Assembly: GCF_028771845.1 (NCBI RefSeq)
Contig: NZ_CP118270.1
Coordinates: forward strand, 2,232,001-2,296,000
Source: Paenibacillus marchantiae
Lineage (GTDB): Bacteria > Bacillota > Bacilli > Paenibacillales > Paenibacillaceae
Length of the DNA stretch: 64,000 nucleotides
Reading direction: 5' to 3'
This document shows positions 18,140 through 27,201 of the stretch, piece after piece. Numbering within the stretch: position 1 is the stretch's first letter; every line of letters begins with the position of its first letter. The notes beneath the pieces are model-generated. The model did no database searches. It saw only the letters and a list, made by a program, of their open reading frames with translations, and was not told the origin of the DNA. The translations under genes were made by a program, and so were the position numbers.

Positions 18140-18356
18140 CTTTGTATAACATGGTCCATAATTTGGTTTAGTGTTCTTTCCAGATTCTGAGGCTTCTCCT
18201 CAGGAATGTGAGATGTAATGTATCTATAAATTTTTTTGAAAAAAATCAATAATTCAACAGGTGTTGTATCGCAATATATAGAATAACAAGATTATAAAAA
18301 AAGGTATTAAAACGGGAAATTATAATATCTCAATGAATTAAGGGGCTGATAAAACT

Positions 18357-18779
18357 ATGGTTAATAGTAAAGTGAAGAAGATAAGTCTGTTTGGTGCAAT
18401 TTCTGTTACGTTAACCATGATTTTTGTTTGTTCGTATCAAGTTTATCAAAATGTTGAAACGGTACATAATTATTTTTCTCCTAAAACGACTTCAATTCTC
18501 GCTCTTAATGTAGAAAATGAAGAATGGAACAGTGTTAAATTTAATGGGAATGACTCTGTTAAATTTGATACTGTATTCTGGGATAAAACAATCATTAATG
18601 ATGCAAACAGTGCGGGTAACATACGGATGAGAGTTAAAGATGAAAAGGGTAATATTGTAATAGCTGAGTTCGAAGTGTTTCCAGGAACAAGTACAAGCTT
18701 AAAGGATTTAAATAAGGATCAGCAGTACTACTTCGAGGTAAAAGCTGAAAATGGTCAATTTATCATTAATTTAATATAA
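18357..18779 (+). CDS. small secreted or membrane-anchored protein, unknown
   Basis: A 140-residue, AT-rich gene. Residues about 8-29 are a hydrophobic signal or anchor with no lipobox. The rest is predicted beta-rich: repeated Val-Lys-Phe strands, RMRVKDEKGNIVIAEFEV, then QQYYFEVKAENGQFIINLI. It looks like a small extracellular beta-sandwich. No family is recognised. The AT-rich composition differs from its neighbours. Confidence 0.6.
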   Translation: MVNSKVKKISLFGAISVTLTMIFVCSYQVYQNVETVHNYFSPKTTSILALNVENEEWNSVKFNGNDSVKFDTVFWDKTIINDANSAGNIRMRVKDEKGNIVIAEFEVFPGTSTSLKDLNKDQQYYFEVKAENGQFIINLI

Positions 18780-18820
18780 GAAGAGGGACTCGGAAAAAAA
18801 TCTGAGTCTCTCTTCTTTAG
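18778..18820 (+). terminator. hairpin at the end of the 18357 gene
   Basis: Long arms overlapping the stop codon (AAGAAGAGGGACTC against GAGTCTCTCTTCTT) with an A-rich loop. The T tract is short. Confidence 0.65.
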
Positions 18821-18896
18821 CATAATTAGAAAAGGTTTCAAATTATATACCTTCCTGGTCCCAAAAATTCAGAGTTTCAACGTTATGTCCATACAA

Positions 18897-18941
18897 AGCA
18901 GGAATGAGAGCATAGTGCCCTCATTCCTGCTCTTTTTTTTC
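18897..18941. terminator. convergent terminator between 18779 and 18963
   Basis: AGCAGGAATGAG pairs with CTCATTCCTGCT. The plus-strand side is followed by CTTTTTTTT; the minus side by TTTG. It can serve both convergent genes. Confidence 0.75.
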
Positions 18942-18962
18942 ACTAGTCGAAGCAACCTGAGA

Positions 18963-20954
18963 TTACTTCGTTACACTGCTCAGTTTGAACGAGCCGTCGG
19001 TCAATTTATTTGTATTGGCAAAGTCTACACCAGGTTTATTCGTTTCCGGGTCAATGATCGCAATTGCGATATCATAGGTTCCGGCAGCAAGACTGGAGAC
19101 CGGAATGGAATCGGTCAGGGTGTAGGTACCCGTTTTCCACGTGGTCAGATTAACGGTTGTTGTTTTCTTGGCGACCACGGTATTGCCGCTGCGCAGTTGA
19201 ATTTCAACCGGCCAGGCAAACGGGAAGTGCTGTACGCCTTTATTCTCCACTTTAATGGTTGTTGTAAATGTGCTTCCGCTAATGGTGGATGGATGCGAAA
19301 TCTCCTTCACCACAAAATGATATCCCATTCGTTTCTTGAGTGCATCGATATTGGCCTGTAAGGCATGATTCAGAGGAAGCGAGGCAGGGGAATTTGGTCC
19401 CAGCCAGCTTGGTTTACTTAGCTCCGTTTGACGCAACGTTTCCGTAAATCCGCTACCGGTAGTTAATGCTGCAAGCATGCCGGAAGCTCCCCCGTAAAAT
19501 TCGCCGCCTGAGATACGTGTCTCCCAGAAGTTCGCATGTGCAGGCTGCTGTTGACCAATGTCATCCCAATAGCCATTCTGGGTGCCTGTGTACCAGCCCC
19601 AATCCGCATCGAAGCTGTCTTTATGTCCAAACACATCGTTGAACATGCCCATGACCATGCCTTTATTATTGGTTTTGGCGAGGGCGATACTGCGCCGGAT
19701 CAGAACCTGCATTTTGTCCTCTTTGCCAGCAAAGGCATCAATATAATGCTGAACGTATTTGTTCGAGATGTCATTGGTAGGGAAAGCGCCTGTGTAATTG
19801 GTTTCACCATTTGGTCCGACATAAGGCCATGTATGGAACTCGCCCCAGTGCCCGAGTGAACCGATCTGGACAAAAGCGACCGGACGATCATTGGTGTTGT
19901 ATCTTGCCGCAATGGCTTCGATGGCTAATTTGTGCCGTTCTTGCAGATAGGTGGAGTTGTAGTTGGGAGAGAAGCCCATGTTGTTCCCAGTACCCATGCC
20001 TCCGGTTGTATCGTTGTATACGGTTCCGGGTGATTCTCCGCGGGCAATCATGTCATTGTAGAGCCAGTCGGGAATATCTCTGTGAGCCTGTCCTGTTGGG
20101 CTGTCCAGAATGAAGCGGAACACCACTTTGACGCCTTTACTTTTCCAGTAGGCAAAATTGTTGGCGGCTTCAATCGCACTAAAATCAAATGTGCCTTTGG
20201 TGGACTCAAGCTCCTTCCAAGTCACTCCGGCATATACGAGCCTGTGTGGCTGTGCATAAGTTGTACTCTTGGCCGAAGGCGCCCAGCCTTTGAATGGATT
20301 GTTGAGTGGGCTGTCCAGCTCTACGGGATTCACCACGGTATTGTTCCCCGTACCACCACCTGATCCAGCCGAGGTCAGAAGGTAAGCTGGCAGTGTTTGT
20401 CCAGACGCGGGCAATCTCGATGTATCCGAGCTGTTGTCGATATACCCGACTCGCACTGTGCTGCCTGCACTGATTTGCAGTGTGGCGAGAGGAATAGCGA
20501 TCTCAATGACGGTGGAGCTGCGGTAGAATTGGGAGCTGGTCAACGTGCTGTTGAAGTTCCAGACCCAGTCGGTTCCGCTGCCGCCATAGCGATATAAACC
20601 CGTATTTTCAAGCAGCCACTCCACACCTGTAACTCCCCAGCCCGCAGCCTGGTAACCGGTTGAAGTATTGTTATCGGTGTTGATCCAGAAGTTGCCCATC
20701 GTTGTACTCAGGCCTGAGCCTTGAATAAGCAGATAGAGCTTAGTTCCATCATTGGTTACTTTGAGCGTCTGGGCAGTGCCGCTATTGGTGGTGAGAGCAC
20801 TAACGCTGCTCCAGTCGCTGACGTTGCCATCAATGGTGATGGTTGCAGCAGAGGCTTTGGGTAAGGCTGCTGCAGGCAATAGCAGGGTAATCATGAGGAC
20901 AAAAGCCAAAAACAATCCAAAGCTCCGCTTGCTTCTATCAAATAATCTTGTCAT
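18963..20954 (-). CDS. secreted CBM9-like plus DUF4832-type (glycoside-hydrolase-like) protein
   Basis: A 663-residue exported protein with a signal peptide ending near ASA (about residue 36). Residues about 37-200 form a CBM9-like beta-sandwich (ITIDGNVSDWSSV). A Gly/Asn linker follows, then a barrel-like domain (about 215-545) with LVYAGVTWKELESTKGTFDF and QIGSLGHWGEFHTWPY, and a C-terminal beta-sandwich (about 555-660). The last two match my recollection of the DUF4874/DUF4832 pair in uncharacterised carbohydrate-active proteins. Its promoter and an ATTTGCCGCAAAT-type operator are shared with the divergent sugar ABC operon, so it probably acts outside the cell on the polymer whose products that operon imports. 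Confidence 0.75.
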   Translation of the reverse strand: MTRLFDRSKRSFGLFLAFVLMITLLLPAAALPKASAATITIDGNVSDWSSVSALTTNSGTAQTLKVTNDGTKLYLLIQGSGLSTTMGNFWINTDNNTSTGYQAAGWGVTGVEWLLENTGLYRYGGSGTDWVWNFNSTLTSSQFYRSSTVIEIAIPLATLQISAGSTVRVGYIDNSSDTSRLPASGQTLPAYLLTSAGSGGGTGNNTVVNPVELDSPLNNPFKGWAPSAKSTTYAQPHRLVYAGVTWKELESTKGTFDFSAIEAANNFAYWKSKGVKVVFRFILDSPTGQAHRDIPDWLYNDMIARGESPGTVYNDTTGGMGTGNNMGFSPNYNSTYLQERHKLAIEAIAARYNTNDRPVAFVQIGSLGHWGEFHTWPYVGPNGETNYTGAFPTNDISNKYVQHYIDAFAGKEDKMQVLIRRSIALAKTNNKGMVMGMFNDVFGHKDSFDADWGWYTGTQNGYWDDIGQQQPAHANFWETRISGGEFYGGASGMLAALTTGSGFTETLRQTELSKPSWLGPNSPASLPLNHALQANIDALKKRMGYHFVVKEISHPSTISGSTFTTTIKVENKGVQHFPFAWPVEIQLRSGNTVVAKKTTTVNLTTWKTGTYTLTDSIPVSSLAAGTYDIAIAIIDPETNKPGVDFANTNKLTDGSFKLSSVTK

Positions 20955-21139
20955 GGTATACCTCCTGAATAATGGATTTTGAATGATGACTCGTTCTGCC
21001 CACCCCGAATTTCGTTATGAGAGGAGAGTTAGGAGAGCTCAACTCCTTTCTGATCCACATGAAGTAGCGGAATAGTAACGTTTTATGTAAGAGTCATGGT
21101 AGTAATCGGGAAATAAACAACTAAAAAGGTGTGAATTTG

Positions 21140-21152
21140 GTTTGCGGCAAAT
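21140..21152 (-). promoter_or_regulatory. LacI-type operator site 1
   Basis: GTTTGCGGCAAAT, the reverse-strand form of the palindrome. It lies about 35-50 bases downstream of the predicted start of the minus-strand transcript, a roadblock position. Confidence 0.8.
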
Positions 21153-21194
21153 ATAAAATGTGTTTTTGGTTCTTGGATTCCGTGTCTAAATTGC

Positions 21195-21223
21195 ATTATA
21201 GGGGATGAATACAGGAGATTCAA
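21195..21223 (-). promoter_or_regulatory. sigma-A promoter of the secreted DUF4832-type gene
   Basis: On the minus strand, TTGAAT (21218-21223), exactly 17 bases, then TATAAT (21195-21200). Confidence 0.75.
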
Positions 21224-21315
21224 TAGATATTTTTCCAGGATTTATTGTGTTTTCTATTGAGAATAGGCGTGTTTCATTGAATTTTGAACATGAGTATTCA
21301 TAACTTGAATAAAAT

Positions 21316-21328
21316 ATTTGCCGCAAAT
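21316..21328 (+). promoter_or_regulatory. LacI-type operator site 2
   Basis: Exact ATTTGCCGCAAAT in the middle of the divergent intergenic region. Confidence 0.85.
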
Positions 21329-21370
21329 AAAAATGAATTAAAATTAAAGTATATGATAATATAACAAAAA

Positions 21371-21384
21371 TGTAAACGCTTAAT
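21371..21384 (+). promoter_or_regulatory. cre-like catabolite repression site
   Basis: TGTAAACGCTTAAT agrees with the CcpA consensus (TGWAANCGNTNWCA) at all but the last two positions. It lies upstream of the sugar transport promoter. Confidence 0.5.
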
Positions 21385-21439
21385 TTATGATGAATAAAGA
21401 GTTATACTGTTTAGTAGTATATAAAATACAGCGCAAATA

Positions 21440-21452
21440 TTTTGCCGCAAAA
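21440..21452 (+). promoter_or_regulatory. LacI-type operator site 3
   Basis: TTTTGCCGCAAAA, with the core intact and outer bases changed symmetrically. It lies 25 bases upstream of the -35 box at 21478. Confidence 0.8.
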
Positions 21453-21477
21453 TTATTTAAAATTTAGCCAAAATCAA

Positions 21478-21506
21478 TTGACAAGGAATAAAAACTATTT
21501 TACTAT
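21478..21506 (+). promoter_or_regulatory. sigma-A promoter of the sugar ABC operon
   Basis: Perfect -35 TTGACA (21478-21483), a 17-base spacer, then TACTAT (21501-21506). Confidence 0.8.
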
Positions 21507-21560
21507 CGTTACATAGTCACCGTCCTGTTAGATTTATTAACATCGAATTGGCTTCATGGC

Positions 21561-21573
21561 ATTTGCCGCAAAT
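21561..21573 (+). promoter_or_regulatory. LacI-type operator site 4
   Basis: Exact ATTTGCCGCAAAT about 50 bases downstream of the predicted transcription start and 24 bases before the chosen start codon. It shows that the open frame beginning at 21556 is leader, not protein. Confidence 0.85.
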
Positions 21574-21597
21574 TTACGAGCAACGGAGAGTGTAAGC

Positions 21598-22698
21598 ATG
21601 GGGAAGATAAAAATGGCTTTTATCGGTGTAGGAGACATGGGGTCACATCATTGCATTGGTTTTGATTTGCTCGAGGAGACTGAGGTTCGTTATATCTGTG
21701 ATATGAATGAAGCCAATGTGGCACGTACGCTGGCTGAACTCAAGAATAGCAACCCCACCATAGTTAGCGATTATCGTGAACTGCTTGCTAAGGAAGATTT
21801 GGATGCGGTGGTTATCAGTGTTCCGAACTATTTGCATCGCGAAGTGGCAGTCGCTTTTCTGGAAGCTGGTAAGCATGTATTTCTGGAGAAACCGGTTGCC
21901 CATACCATTGAGGACTGTGATGCCATTATAGAAGCGGCGGAAGCCTCGGGACGGGTATTGCAGATCGGATTGGTTTATCGATATTCGAATCTGTATCGCC
22001 GAATGGAGAAGGAATTGGAGAATGGACGTCTTGGTGACGTGAAATTGATGTGGTGCAAGGAATTCCGTGACCCGTTCCCGCCTGCGGATTGGTTCTATGA
22101 CAAGACCAAGTCTGGGGGAGCGATTGTAGAGAAGGATTGTCATCACTTCGATATTTTCAACTGGATGATCCAGGCGAAGCCTGTCCGCGTGTTTGCCTCT
22201 GGAGGCCAGCATGTCATGAAGCAAGGAGAGCCCAATCGGATTCAGAATTCATACAGTCACTATCCGACGAAAGAAATTTCGGATACCTCCATCGTCGACC
22301 ATGCATTTATCACCATTGATTATGATAACGGCAGTAAGGCCAATCTGGGCTTGTGCATGTATTTGAAACCGCGCAATCTGATGGGAGAAGGGCTTGAGAT
22401 TGGCCTGATCGGAGAGAACGGTGGCCAGATGGTTGCCCGTAATGACAAGACGATTGACATCGTTGGCGGGCAGGACTGGACGAAGGACCATCTGGAGATT
22501 GATGTGACCTCGGATTCCATTATGGGTGGACACACGGGTGGACAGACCCAACGCATTGATTTTCTGAAATGTGTAAAGGAAGGCAGAAAGCCTTTTGCTA
22601 GTGCGCAGGTTGGTCGTAACGCGTTGCTTATTGCCCTGGCGGCAGAGAAATCCATTTTGGAAGAACGGTACGTCTATTTAGAAGAAATTTCAGGCTGA
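21598..22698 (+). CDS. Gfo/Idh/MocA-family oxidoreductase
   Basis: A 366-residue NAD(P)-dependent sugar or cyclitol oxidoreductase. The Rossmann motif IGVGDMGSHH is near residue 7 and the family motif FLEKPVAHT near 95. The C-terminal alpha/beta domain includes GGAIVEKDCHHFDIFNW, with the catalytic-type Asp and His. It is the first gene of the sugar ABC operon and probably oxidises the imported sugar, for example at C3. The start is placed at ATG 21598, 7 bases after GGAGAG; the longer frame from 21556 would be translated across operator 4. Confidence 0.9.
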   Translation: MGKIKMAFIGVGDMGSHHCIGFDLLEETEVRYICDMNEANVARTLAELKNSNPTIVSDYRELLAKEDLDAVVISVPNYLHREVAVAFLEAGKHVFLEKPVAHTIEDCDAIIEAAEASGRVLQIGLVYRYSNLYRRMEKELENGRLGDVKLMWCKEFRDPFPPADWFYDKTKSGGAIVEKDCHHFDIFNWMIQAKPVRVFASGGQHVMKQGEPNRIQNSYSHYPTKEISDTSIVDHAFITIDYDNGSKANLGLCMYLKPRNLMGEGLEIGLIGENGGQMVARNDKTIDIVGGQDWTKDHLEIDVTSDSIMGGHTGGQTQRIDFLKCVKEGRKPFASAQVGRNALLIALAAEKSILEERYVYLEEISG

Positions 22699-22709
22699 GG
22701 GGTGTCATC

Positions 22710-23600
22710 ATGAACAGGTTGAGAAAATATGACACACTGCTGTTTTTTCTCTTCATTTTGCCTTGGATTATCGGATTTATCACCTTTTTCCTATTTCCTT
22801 TTGGGACTTCGGTTTTCTACGCCTTTACGGATGCGAGACTTCCGGGAGCGACCAACTTCAACTTTGTCGGCATTGATAATTTTACGCACATGATGGATGA
22901 TCCCATCTTCTTGAAAAGTTTGATGAACACGATGTTTTTCGTTGTATTCGGTGTTCCGATCGTAACGGCAGGTATGCTGGGTCTGGCGATGCTGCTTAAT
23001 TTCAATGTCAAAGGTATTGCCTTGTTCCGCACTTTCTTCTATTTACCGACCCTAGTGCCCATTGTGGCAACAGTTATTATCTGGCGGCTGGTGTTCAACT
23101 CCGAATTCGGCATCCTGAACGCCGGACTTGGCGCGCTGGGTATAGGCAAAGTGGACTGGATTGGCGGGGAGCATACGATCAAGCCGATCATCATCATGCT
23201 TCAAGTCTGGATCTCGGGCAGTGGGGTTCTGATCTTCCTGGCTGCACTGAAAAATGTACCCAGACATTTGTATGAAGCTGCTGCCATTGACGGTGCAAGC
23301 GGGATTCGCCGATTTTTCCAGATTACACTGCCGATGATCAGTCCTTCCATCCTGTTTGTCATCATTATTCAGACGATGTATAACTTTCAGATGTTTACGG
23401 AAGCGCTGCTGCTATCTAAGGGTGGTCCGAACTACTCTGCTTATACGTTTGTCTACAATATTTACAAGTCGGCCTTTACCGATCTGAAATTCAGTATGGC
23501 GATGACGCAGTCGATTTTCCTGTTCGCCGTGATCTCGCTTGTCACCCTGATCCTGATGAAAGTATCAAACCGCTTTGTGTATTACGAGGGAGAACGATAG
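22710..23600 (+). CDS. sugar ABC transporter permease (MalF/UgpA type)
   Basis: A 296-residue permease with six membrane helices. The cytoplasmic EAA loop reads YEAAAIDGASGIRRFFQITLPMISP, the docking site for the ATPase. It starts 11 bases after the oxidoreductase. No ATPase gene lies in this operon, so a shared MsmX-type ATPase encoded elsewhere is expected, as usual for CUT1 sugar importers in Bacillales. Confidence 0.93.
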   Translation: MNRLRKYDTLLFFLFILPWIIGFITFFLFPFGTSVFYAFTDARLPGATNFNFVGIDNFTHMMDDPIFLKSLMNTMFFVVFGVPIVTAGMLGLAMLLNFNVKGIALFRTFFYLPTLVPIVATVIIWRLVFNSEFGILNAGLGALGIGKVDWIGGEHTIKPIIIMLQVWISGSGVLIFLAALKNVPRHLYEAAAIDGASGIRRFFQITLPMISPSILFVIIIQTMYNFQMFTEALLLSKGGPNYSAYTFVYNIYKSAFTDLKFSMAMTQSIFLFAVISLVTLILMKVSNRFVYYEGER

Positions 23601-23612
23601 GAGGAGAGTTAC

Positions 23613-24446
23613 ATGAACAGCCGAAAAATAGCGGTAAAAGCGTCCCAATATACCATGCTGATTGTAGCATTAATGCTGTTCGCAGGGCCTCTTGTATGGA
23701 TGCTCTCGACCATGCTGAAAACCAAAGCGGAAACCTACAAGGTACCTCCAACCGTCCTGCCAGACACATTCAGTCTGGAAGCCTTTGAACGGTTGTTCGC
23801 TGTGCAGCCGATGATGTGGCAGTGGATTCAGAACTCATTTATCATTTCCTTTTTTGTTGCGGCGGGAGCGGTGGTGTCCAGTTCACTTGTCGCTTACGGT
23901 TTCTCCCGTTTTGCAACCAAGTATCGGAATATTCTGTTCCCGGTTGTACTTGTTACCTTAATGATCCCTCCATCCATTATGATGATTCCCTCGTACGTTC
24001 TTTTTTCCAAACTGAACTGGATTGATACCTGGTTGCCTCTCATTGTGCCAGCCTGGCTCGGAGGCGCCTATTATATCTTCCTGTTCCGACAGTTTTTCAT
24101 GACCATTCCCCAGGAGCTGGACGAGGCTACATATCTGGACGGCGGCAATCGCTGGACGGTATATGCACGAGTCATTATGCCGCTGTCCAAACCGATTATT
24201 ATGACGACCATTATTTTTGCCTTCGTGAACTCTTGGCTCGATTTTCTGGGGCCGTTCCTGTATATCAAAAACCCAGAAATGTTCACGCTGAGTGTGGGCT
24301 TGCAGCTGCTGATTGGTCAGACGAGCCAGGATTTGCCGGCGCTTGCTGCGGGTGCATTTATCAGTATTGTACCTATCGGTCTGCTGTATCTGTTTGCACA
24401 ACGTTATATCGTCGAGGGGGTGGTGCTTACGGGCACCAAAGGGTAG
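23613..24446 (+). CDS. sugar ABC transporter permease (MalG/UgpE type)
   Basis: A 277-residue permease with six membrane helices and the EAA loop LDEATYLDGGNRWTVYARVIMPLSKP. It starts 12 bases after the first permease behind AGGAGGAG and forms the heterodimeric channel with it. Confidence 0.93.
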   Translation: MNSRKIAVKASQYTMLIVALMLFAGPLVWMLSTMLKTKAETYKVPPTVLPDTFSLEAFERLFAVQPMMWQWIQNSFIISFFVAAGAVVSSSLVAYGFSRFATKYRNILFPVVLVTLMIPPSIMMIPSYVLFSKLNWIDTWLPLIVPAWLGGAYYIFLFRQFFMTIPQELDEATYLDGGNRWTVYARVIMPLSKPIIMTTIIFAFVNSWLDFLGPFLYIKNPEMFTLSVGLQLLIGQTSQDLPALAAGAFISIVPIGLLYLFAQRYIVEGVVLTGTKG

Positions 24447-24516
24447 AGTGGCTGCCTGCTTTCCGGTTTTCAGGTGAACAGGACTTATTGATATGACTTA
24501 AAGGGGAGCTGTGTAT

Positions 24517-25860
24517 ATGAGAGCGAAGAGTAAACGGCTATTCAATGTTTGGGCACTTGTACTTGCTACAATGGTGGTGATCAGTGGATGTGGAAACGGG
24601 GGATCGTCCGAAAACGCCGACTCTTCTGGTTCCGGCGGCAGCCAGAGTGAACCTGTAACAATCACATACTCCCAGTGGGGGACGGCAGAAGAGCTTCATC
24701 GTACACAGGAACTGTTGGATCAGTTCATGAAGGCCAATACCGATATTAAGGTCAAACTCGAAGGCAAGGATTGGGGCAGCTACTGGGACGGACTGACAGC
24801 GAATGCAGCAGGGGGCACACTTCCGGACGTGTTCAAAACGAGTTATGCATACGTGGAGAAATACGCCGAGCTGGGCATTTTCAAGGAATTGGACGGCTTG
24901 CTCGCGGAAAATCAGTTTGATCTGAACAATGTGGACAAAAGTCTGCTCGGTCTTCACCAATATCAGGGCAAACAAGTATCCTTGCCTATCGATGCCAACG
25001 TCATCGTATGGTATTACAACAAAGCGATCTTTGAGAATGAAGCCACGAACCCTCATAAAGCTCCCGTTCCATCGCTTGAGCCAACGTGGGATGAAATTAC
25101 CGACATTGCAACCAAGCTGACGCTGGATAAGAACGGGAAAAGCGCAGATGAAGCGGGTTTTGACGCCGGAAACATTGTGCAGTGGGGCTTGTCCATTTCA
25201 CCAGGGTCAACGATGGATTGGTTTCTGGAGCCAGAGCTGTGGTCCAACGGAGCGAAGCTGGTGAATGACGATGGTTCCCTTGCGCTTGAGACACCTGAAG
25301 CGATGGAAGTGCTAAACTATTTTATCGATATGACCAAAAACAAAAAGATTAACACCACACCTGCACAGATTGAAGGTTTAGGTGGACAGGTGAATCTTGC
25401 GATCACTACATCCAAAGTAGCGATGAATCCGGGTGGCAGCTGGAATACAACCAACTACCAGGAGGCGGGCGTGGATTACGGTATCTCCTATCTGCCGAAA
25501 TTCAAAACCAACCAAACCGTTGTTCAGCCAGCAGGTCTTGCAATCAGCTCCAATACAAAGCATGAAGAGGCAGCTTACAAGCTGCTGGCTTGGCTAGCAG
25601 GTCCGGAAGGACAGACAGAACTGGCGAAGCAGGGATACTCGATTCCGGCCAACAAGGCGGCAGCAGATGCTTATATTGCTACTGTTGGCGAAGATAATAA
25701 AATCTTCCTGGATGCGCAGCAGTATGGCATTGTATCTCCCTTTACAACCAAGAAAACCGATCTGGTCTGGACGTATGGTGAGCAATCACTCAAACTTCCA
25801 CTTGCCGGAGATGGTGATCTGAACGCAGCGCTTAAGGATTTGGCCTCCAAGATGCAATAA
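24517..25860 (+). CDS. sugar-binding lipoprotein of the ABC importer (family 1 solute-binding)
   Basis: A 447-residue lipoprotein with lipobox VISGC (Cys25) and a Ser/Gly-rich tether. The mature part has the cluster-B fold signature (ITYSQWGTAEELHRTQELLDQF, then WYYNKAIF). It captures the substrate outside the cell. ATG at 24517 lies 8 bases after GGGGAG; the GTG two codons earlier is too close. It is the last gene of the operon, whereas binding proteins usually come first. Confidence 0.92.
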   Translation: MRAKSKRLFNVWALVLATMVVISGCGNGGSSENADSSGSGGSQSEPVTITYSQWGTAEELHRTQELLDQFMKANTDIKVKLEGKDWGSYWDGLTANAAGGTLPDVFKTSYAYVEKYAELGIFKELDGLLAENQFDLNNVDKSLLGLHQYQGKQVSLPIDANVIVWYYNKAIFENEATNPHKAPVPSLEPTWDEITDIATKLTLDKNGKSADEAGFDAGNIVQWGLSISPGSTMDWFLEPELWSNGAKLVNDDGSLALETPEAMEVLNYFIDMTKNKKINTTPAQIEGLGGQVNLAITTSKVAMNPGGSWNTTNYQEAGVDYGISYLPKFKTNQTVVQPAGLAISSNTKHEEAAYKLLAWLAGPEGQTELAKQGYSIPANKAAADAYIATVGEDNKIFLDAQQYGIVSPFTTKKTDLVWTYGEQSLKLPLAGDGDLNAALKDLASKMQ

Positions 25861-25913
25861 GCAGATAAAGAGGTGGCAAAGCTTCATACGTTTTCTTAAA
25901 AAGAATTAAAATT

Positions 25914-25963
25914 GCGGCAGTTATGGGGGACAGCAAGCTCCCTGACTGCCGCTATTATTTTAT
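25914..25963 (+). terminator. terminator of the sugar ABC operon
   Basis: GCGGCAG...CTGCCGC stem, followed by TATTATTTTAT. The stem contains GCGGCA, an operator half, but not the full operator. Confidence 0.75.
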
Positions 25964-25990
25964 AAAAGACTGTGCCTGTGCACCATTTCA

Positions 25991-26035
25991 TTGACTTCTG
26001 TCCAGTAGAAATATAGAATTATATTTGCCGCAAAT
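25991..26035 (+). promoter_or_regulatory. autoregulated promoter of the LacI gene with operator site 5
   Basis: TTGACT (25991-25996), 17 bases, TAGAAT (26014-26019), then exact ATTTGCCGCAAAT at 26023-26035 over the expected transcription start. This is the classic position for repression by the gene's own product. Confidence 0.85.
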
Positions 26036-26113
26036 TTGTGTTTGCAGAGATGAAATTGCCCCAATACGAATGGGGTTTAAATACATAGGTTGAGGAAAGG
26101 TGGGGGACTTCAC

Positions 26114-27142
26114 ATGGCAAAATTGAAGGATATTGCAGACCGCGTTGGTGTATCGATCTCTACCGTTTCACGTGTGATGAAGAACGATGTCAATCGATCA
26201 GTCAGCGATGAAACCCGCAAAAAAATATGGGACACCGCTGAGGAACTGGGCTATCGTTCACAGCGTCCGGCCAAGAAGAAGAAGGTCCAGCCCAAAACGG
26301 CATATGCGATCGGCTGTGTGGTGGCTATTCCCCAAAATAAATACAACAGTCCTTATTTTTCAGTCATTATGGAAGGGATTGAGAAGCAGCTTGCTGAAGC
26401 AGGCATGCGCCTGGAATTTGTGTATAGCATCGAAAACGATGGGGATATCGTGCAGTTGCAGTCTCTGGTGAAGGAACATCAGATTGATGGCATGATTGTG
26501 GTGGAACGGATTGATCCGGAAGCCTATCGCTGGCTTAAGACCAATGTAAGGACTGTTGTGGGTGTGGATATTACGGACCCGGACATTCCGGTCGTCGGTT
26601 ATGATCGTGAAGAGGCTGCGAGGGAGGCAACGAATCATCTGATTGCCCAAGGTCATCGGATCATTGCCTACATTGGTGGAGCAGAATTCAAGAATGACTT
26701 TCTGGAGGAAAAACGGTTTCTTGGTTATCGGCGTGCCATGACTGATGCGGGATTACCTATTGATCATGATTGGGTGATCGATGTGAAATGGGATGTTTCG
26801 CTGAGTTATGAATTGACCAAGCAGGCATTTACCAACAATGCGAACAGACCTACAGCCATCTTTGCAGCCAGTGATATGATGGCGATTGCGGCCATGCGTG
26901 CTGCAACCGAACAGGGGCTCCGCATTCCGGAGGATATCGCCTTTTTTGGGGTAGATAATATTGAAATATCCGAATTTACTTCTCCCCCGTTGTCGACCAT
27001 TCATGTACCCAAGCTGGAGATGGGTATGTTCGCGGTTAAACAGCTGCTCGATTATCTGGATCATCCATATGAAGTGGCTGTCAAAATGATCGTCCCGTAC
27101 CGCTGCATATTCCGCCAGTCTTCCAATGGCAAAATAGAGTAG
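26114..27142 (+). CDS. LacI-family transcriptional repressor
   Basis: A 342-residue regulator. The N-terminal helix-turn-helix reads LKDIADRVGVSISTVSRVM, followed by the hinge helix region and a sugar-binding domain of periplasmic-binding type (residues about 60-340). ATG at 26114 begins exactly at the usual LacI N-terminus; the TTG at 26090 is too early. Five palindromes of the type ATTTGCCGCAAAT, one over its own promoter and four in the 20955-21597 region, are its probable operators. The ligand should be the sugar imported by the 21598-25860 operon. Confidence 0.93.
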   Translation: MAKLKDIADRVGVSISTVSRVMKNDVNRSVSDETRKKIWDTAEELGYRSQRPAKKKKVQPKTAYAIGCVVAIPQNKYNSPYFSVIMEGIEKQLAEAGMRLEFVYSIENDGDIVQLQSLVKEHQIDGMIVVERIDPEAYRWLKTNVRTVVGVDITDPDIPVVGYDREEAAREATNHLIAQGHRIIAYIGGAEFKNDFLEEKRFLGYRRAMTDAGLPIDHDWVIDVKWDVSLSYELTKQAFTNNANRPTAIFAASDMMAIAAMRAATEQGLRIPEDIAFFGVDNIEISEFTSPPLSTIHVPKLEMGMFAVKQLLDYLDHPYEVAVKMIVPYRCIFRQSSNGKIE

Positions 27143-27143
27143 C

Positions 27144-27200
27144 TTTCAACCAAAGAGTTCCCTTGTCCAGTTTTGGGCGGAGGGAACTTTTTGGTTGAAA
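27144..27200. terminator. bidirectional terminator between the LacI gene and arr
   Basis: TTTCAACCAAA...GAGTTCCC pairs with GGGAACTTTTTGGTTGAAA, with A/T tracts on both sides. It serves both convergent genes. Confidence 0.8.
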
Positions 27201-27201
27201 A

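Noticed and set aside
18963..19361. Plus-strand open frames antisense to the DUF4832-type gene
   Set aside because: They mirror a well-supported gene with signal peptide and promoter; no binding sites or family motifs are seen.
21556..21597. ATG at 21556 as the oxidoreductase start
   Set aside because: No binding site precedes it and the codons cover a LacI operator; ATG 21598 has GGAGAG at 7 bases.
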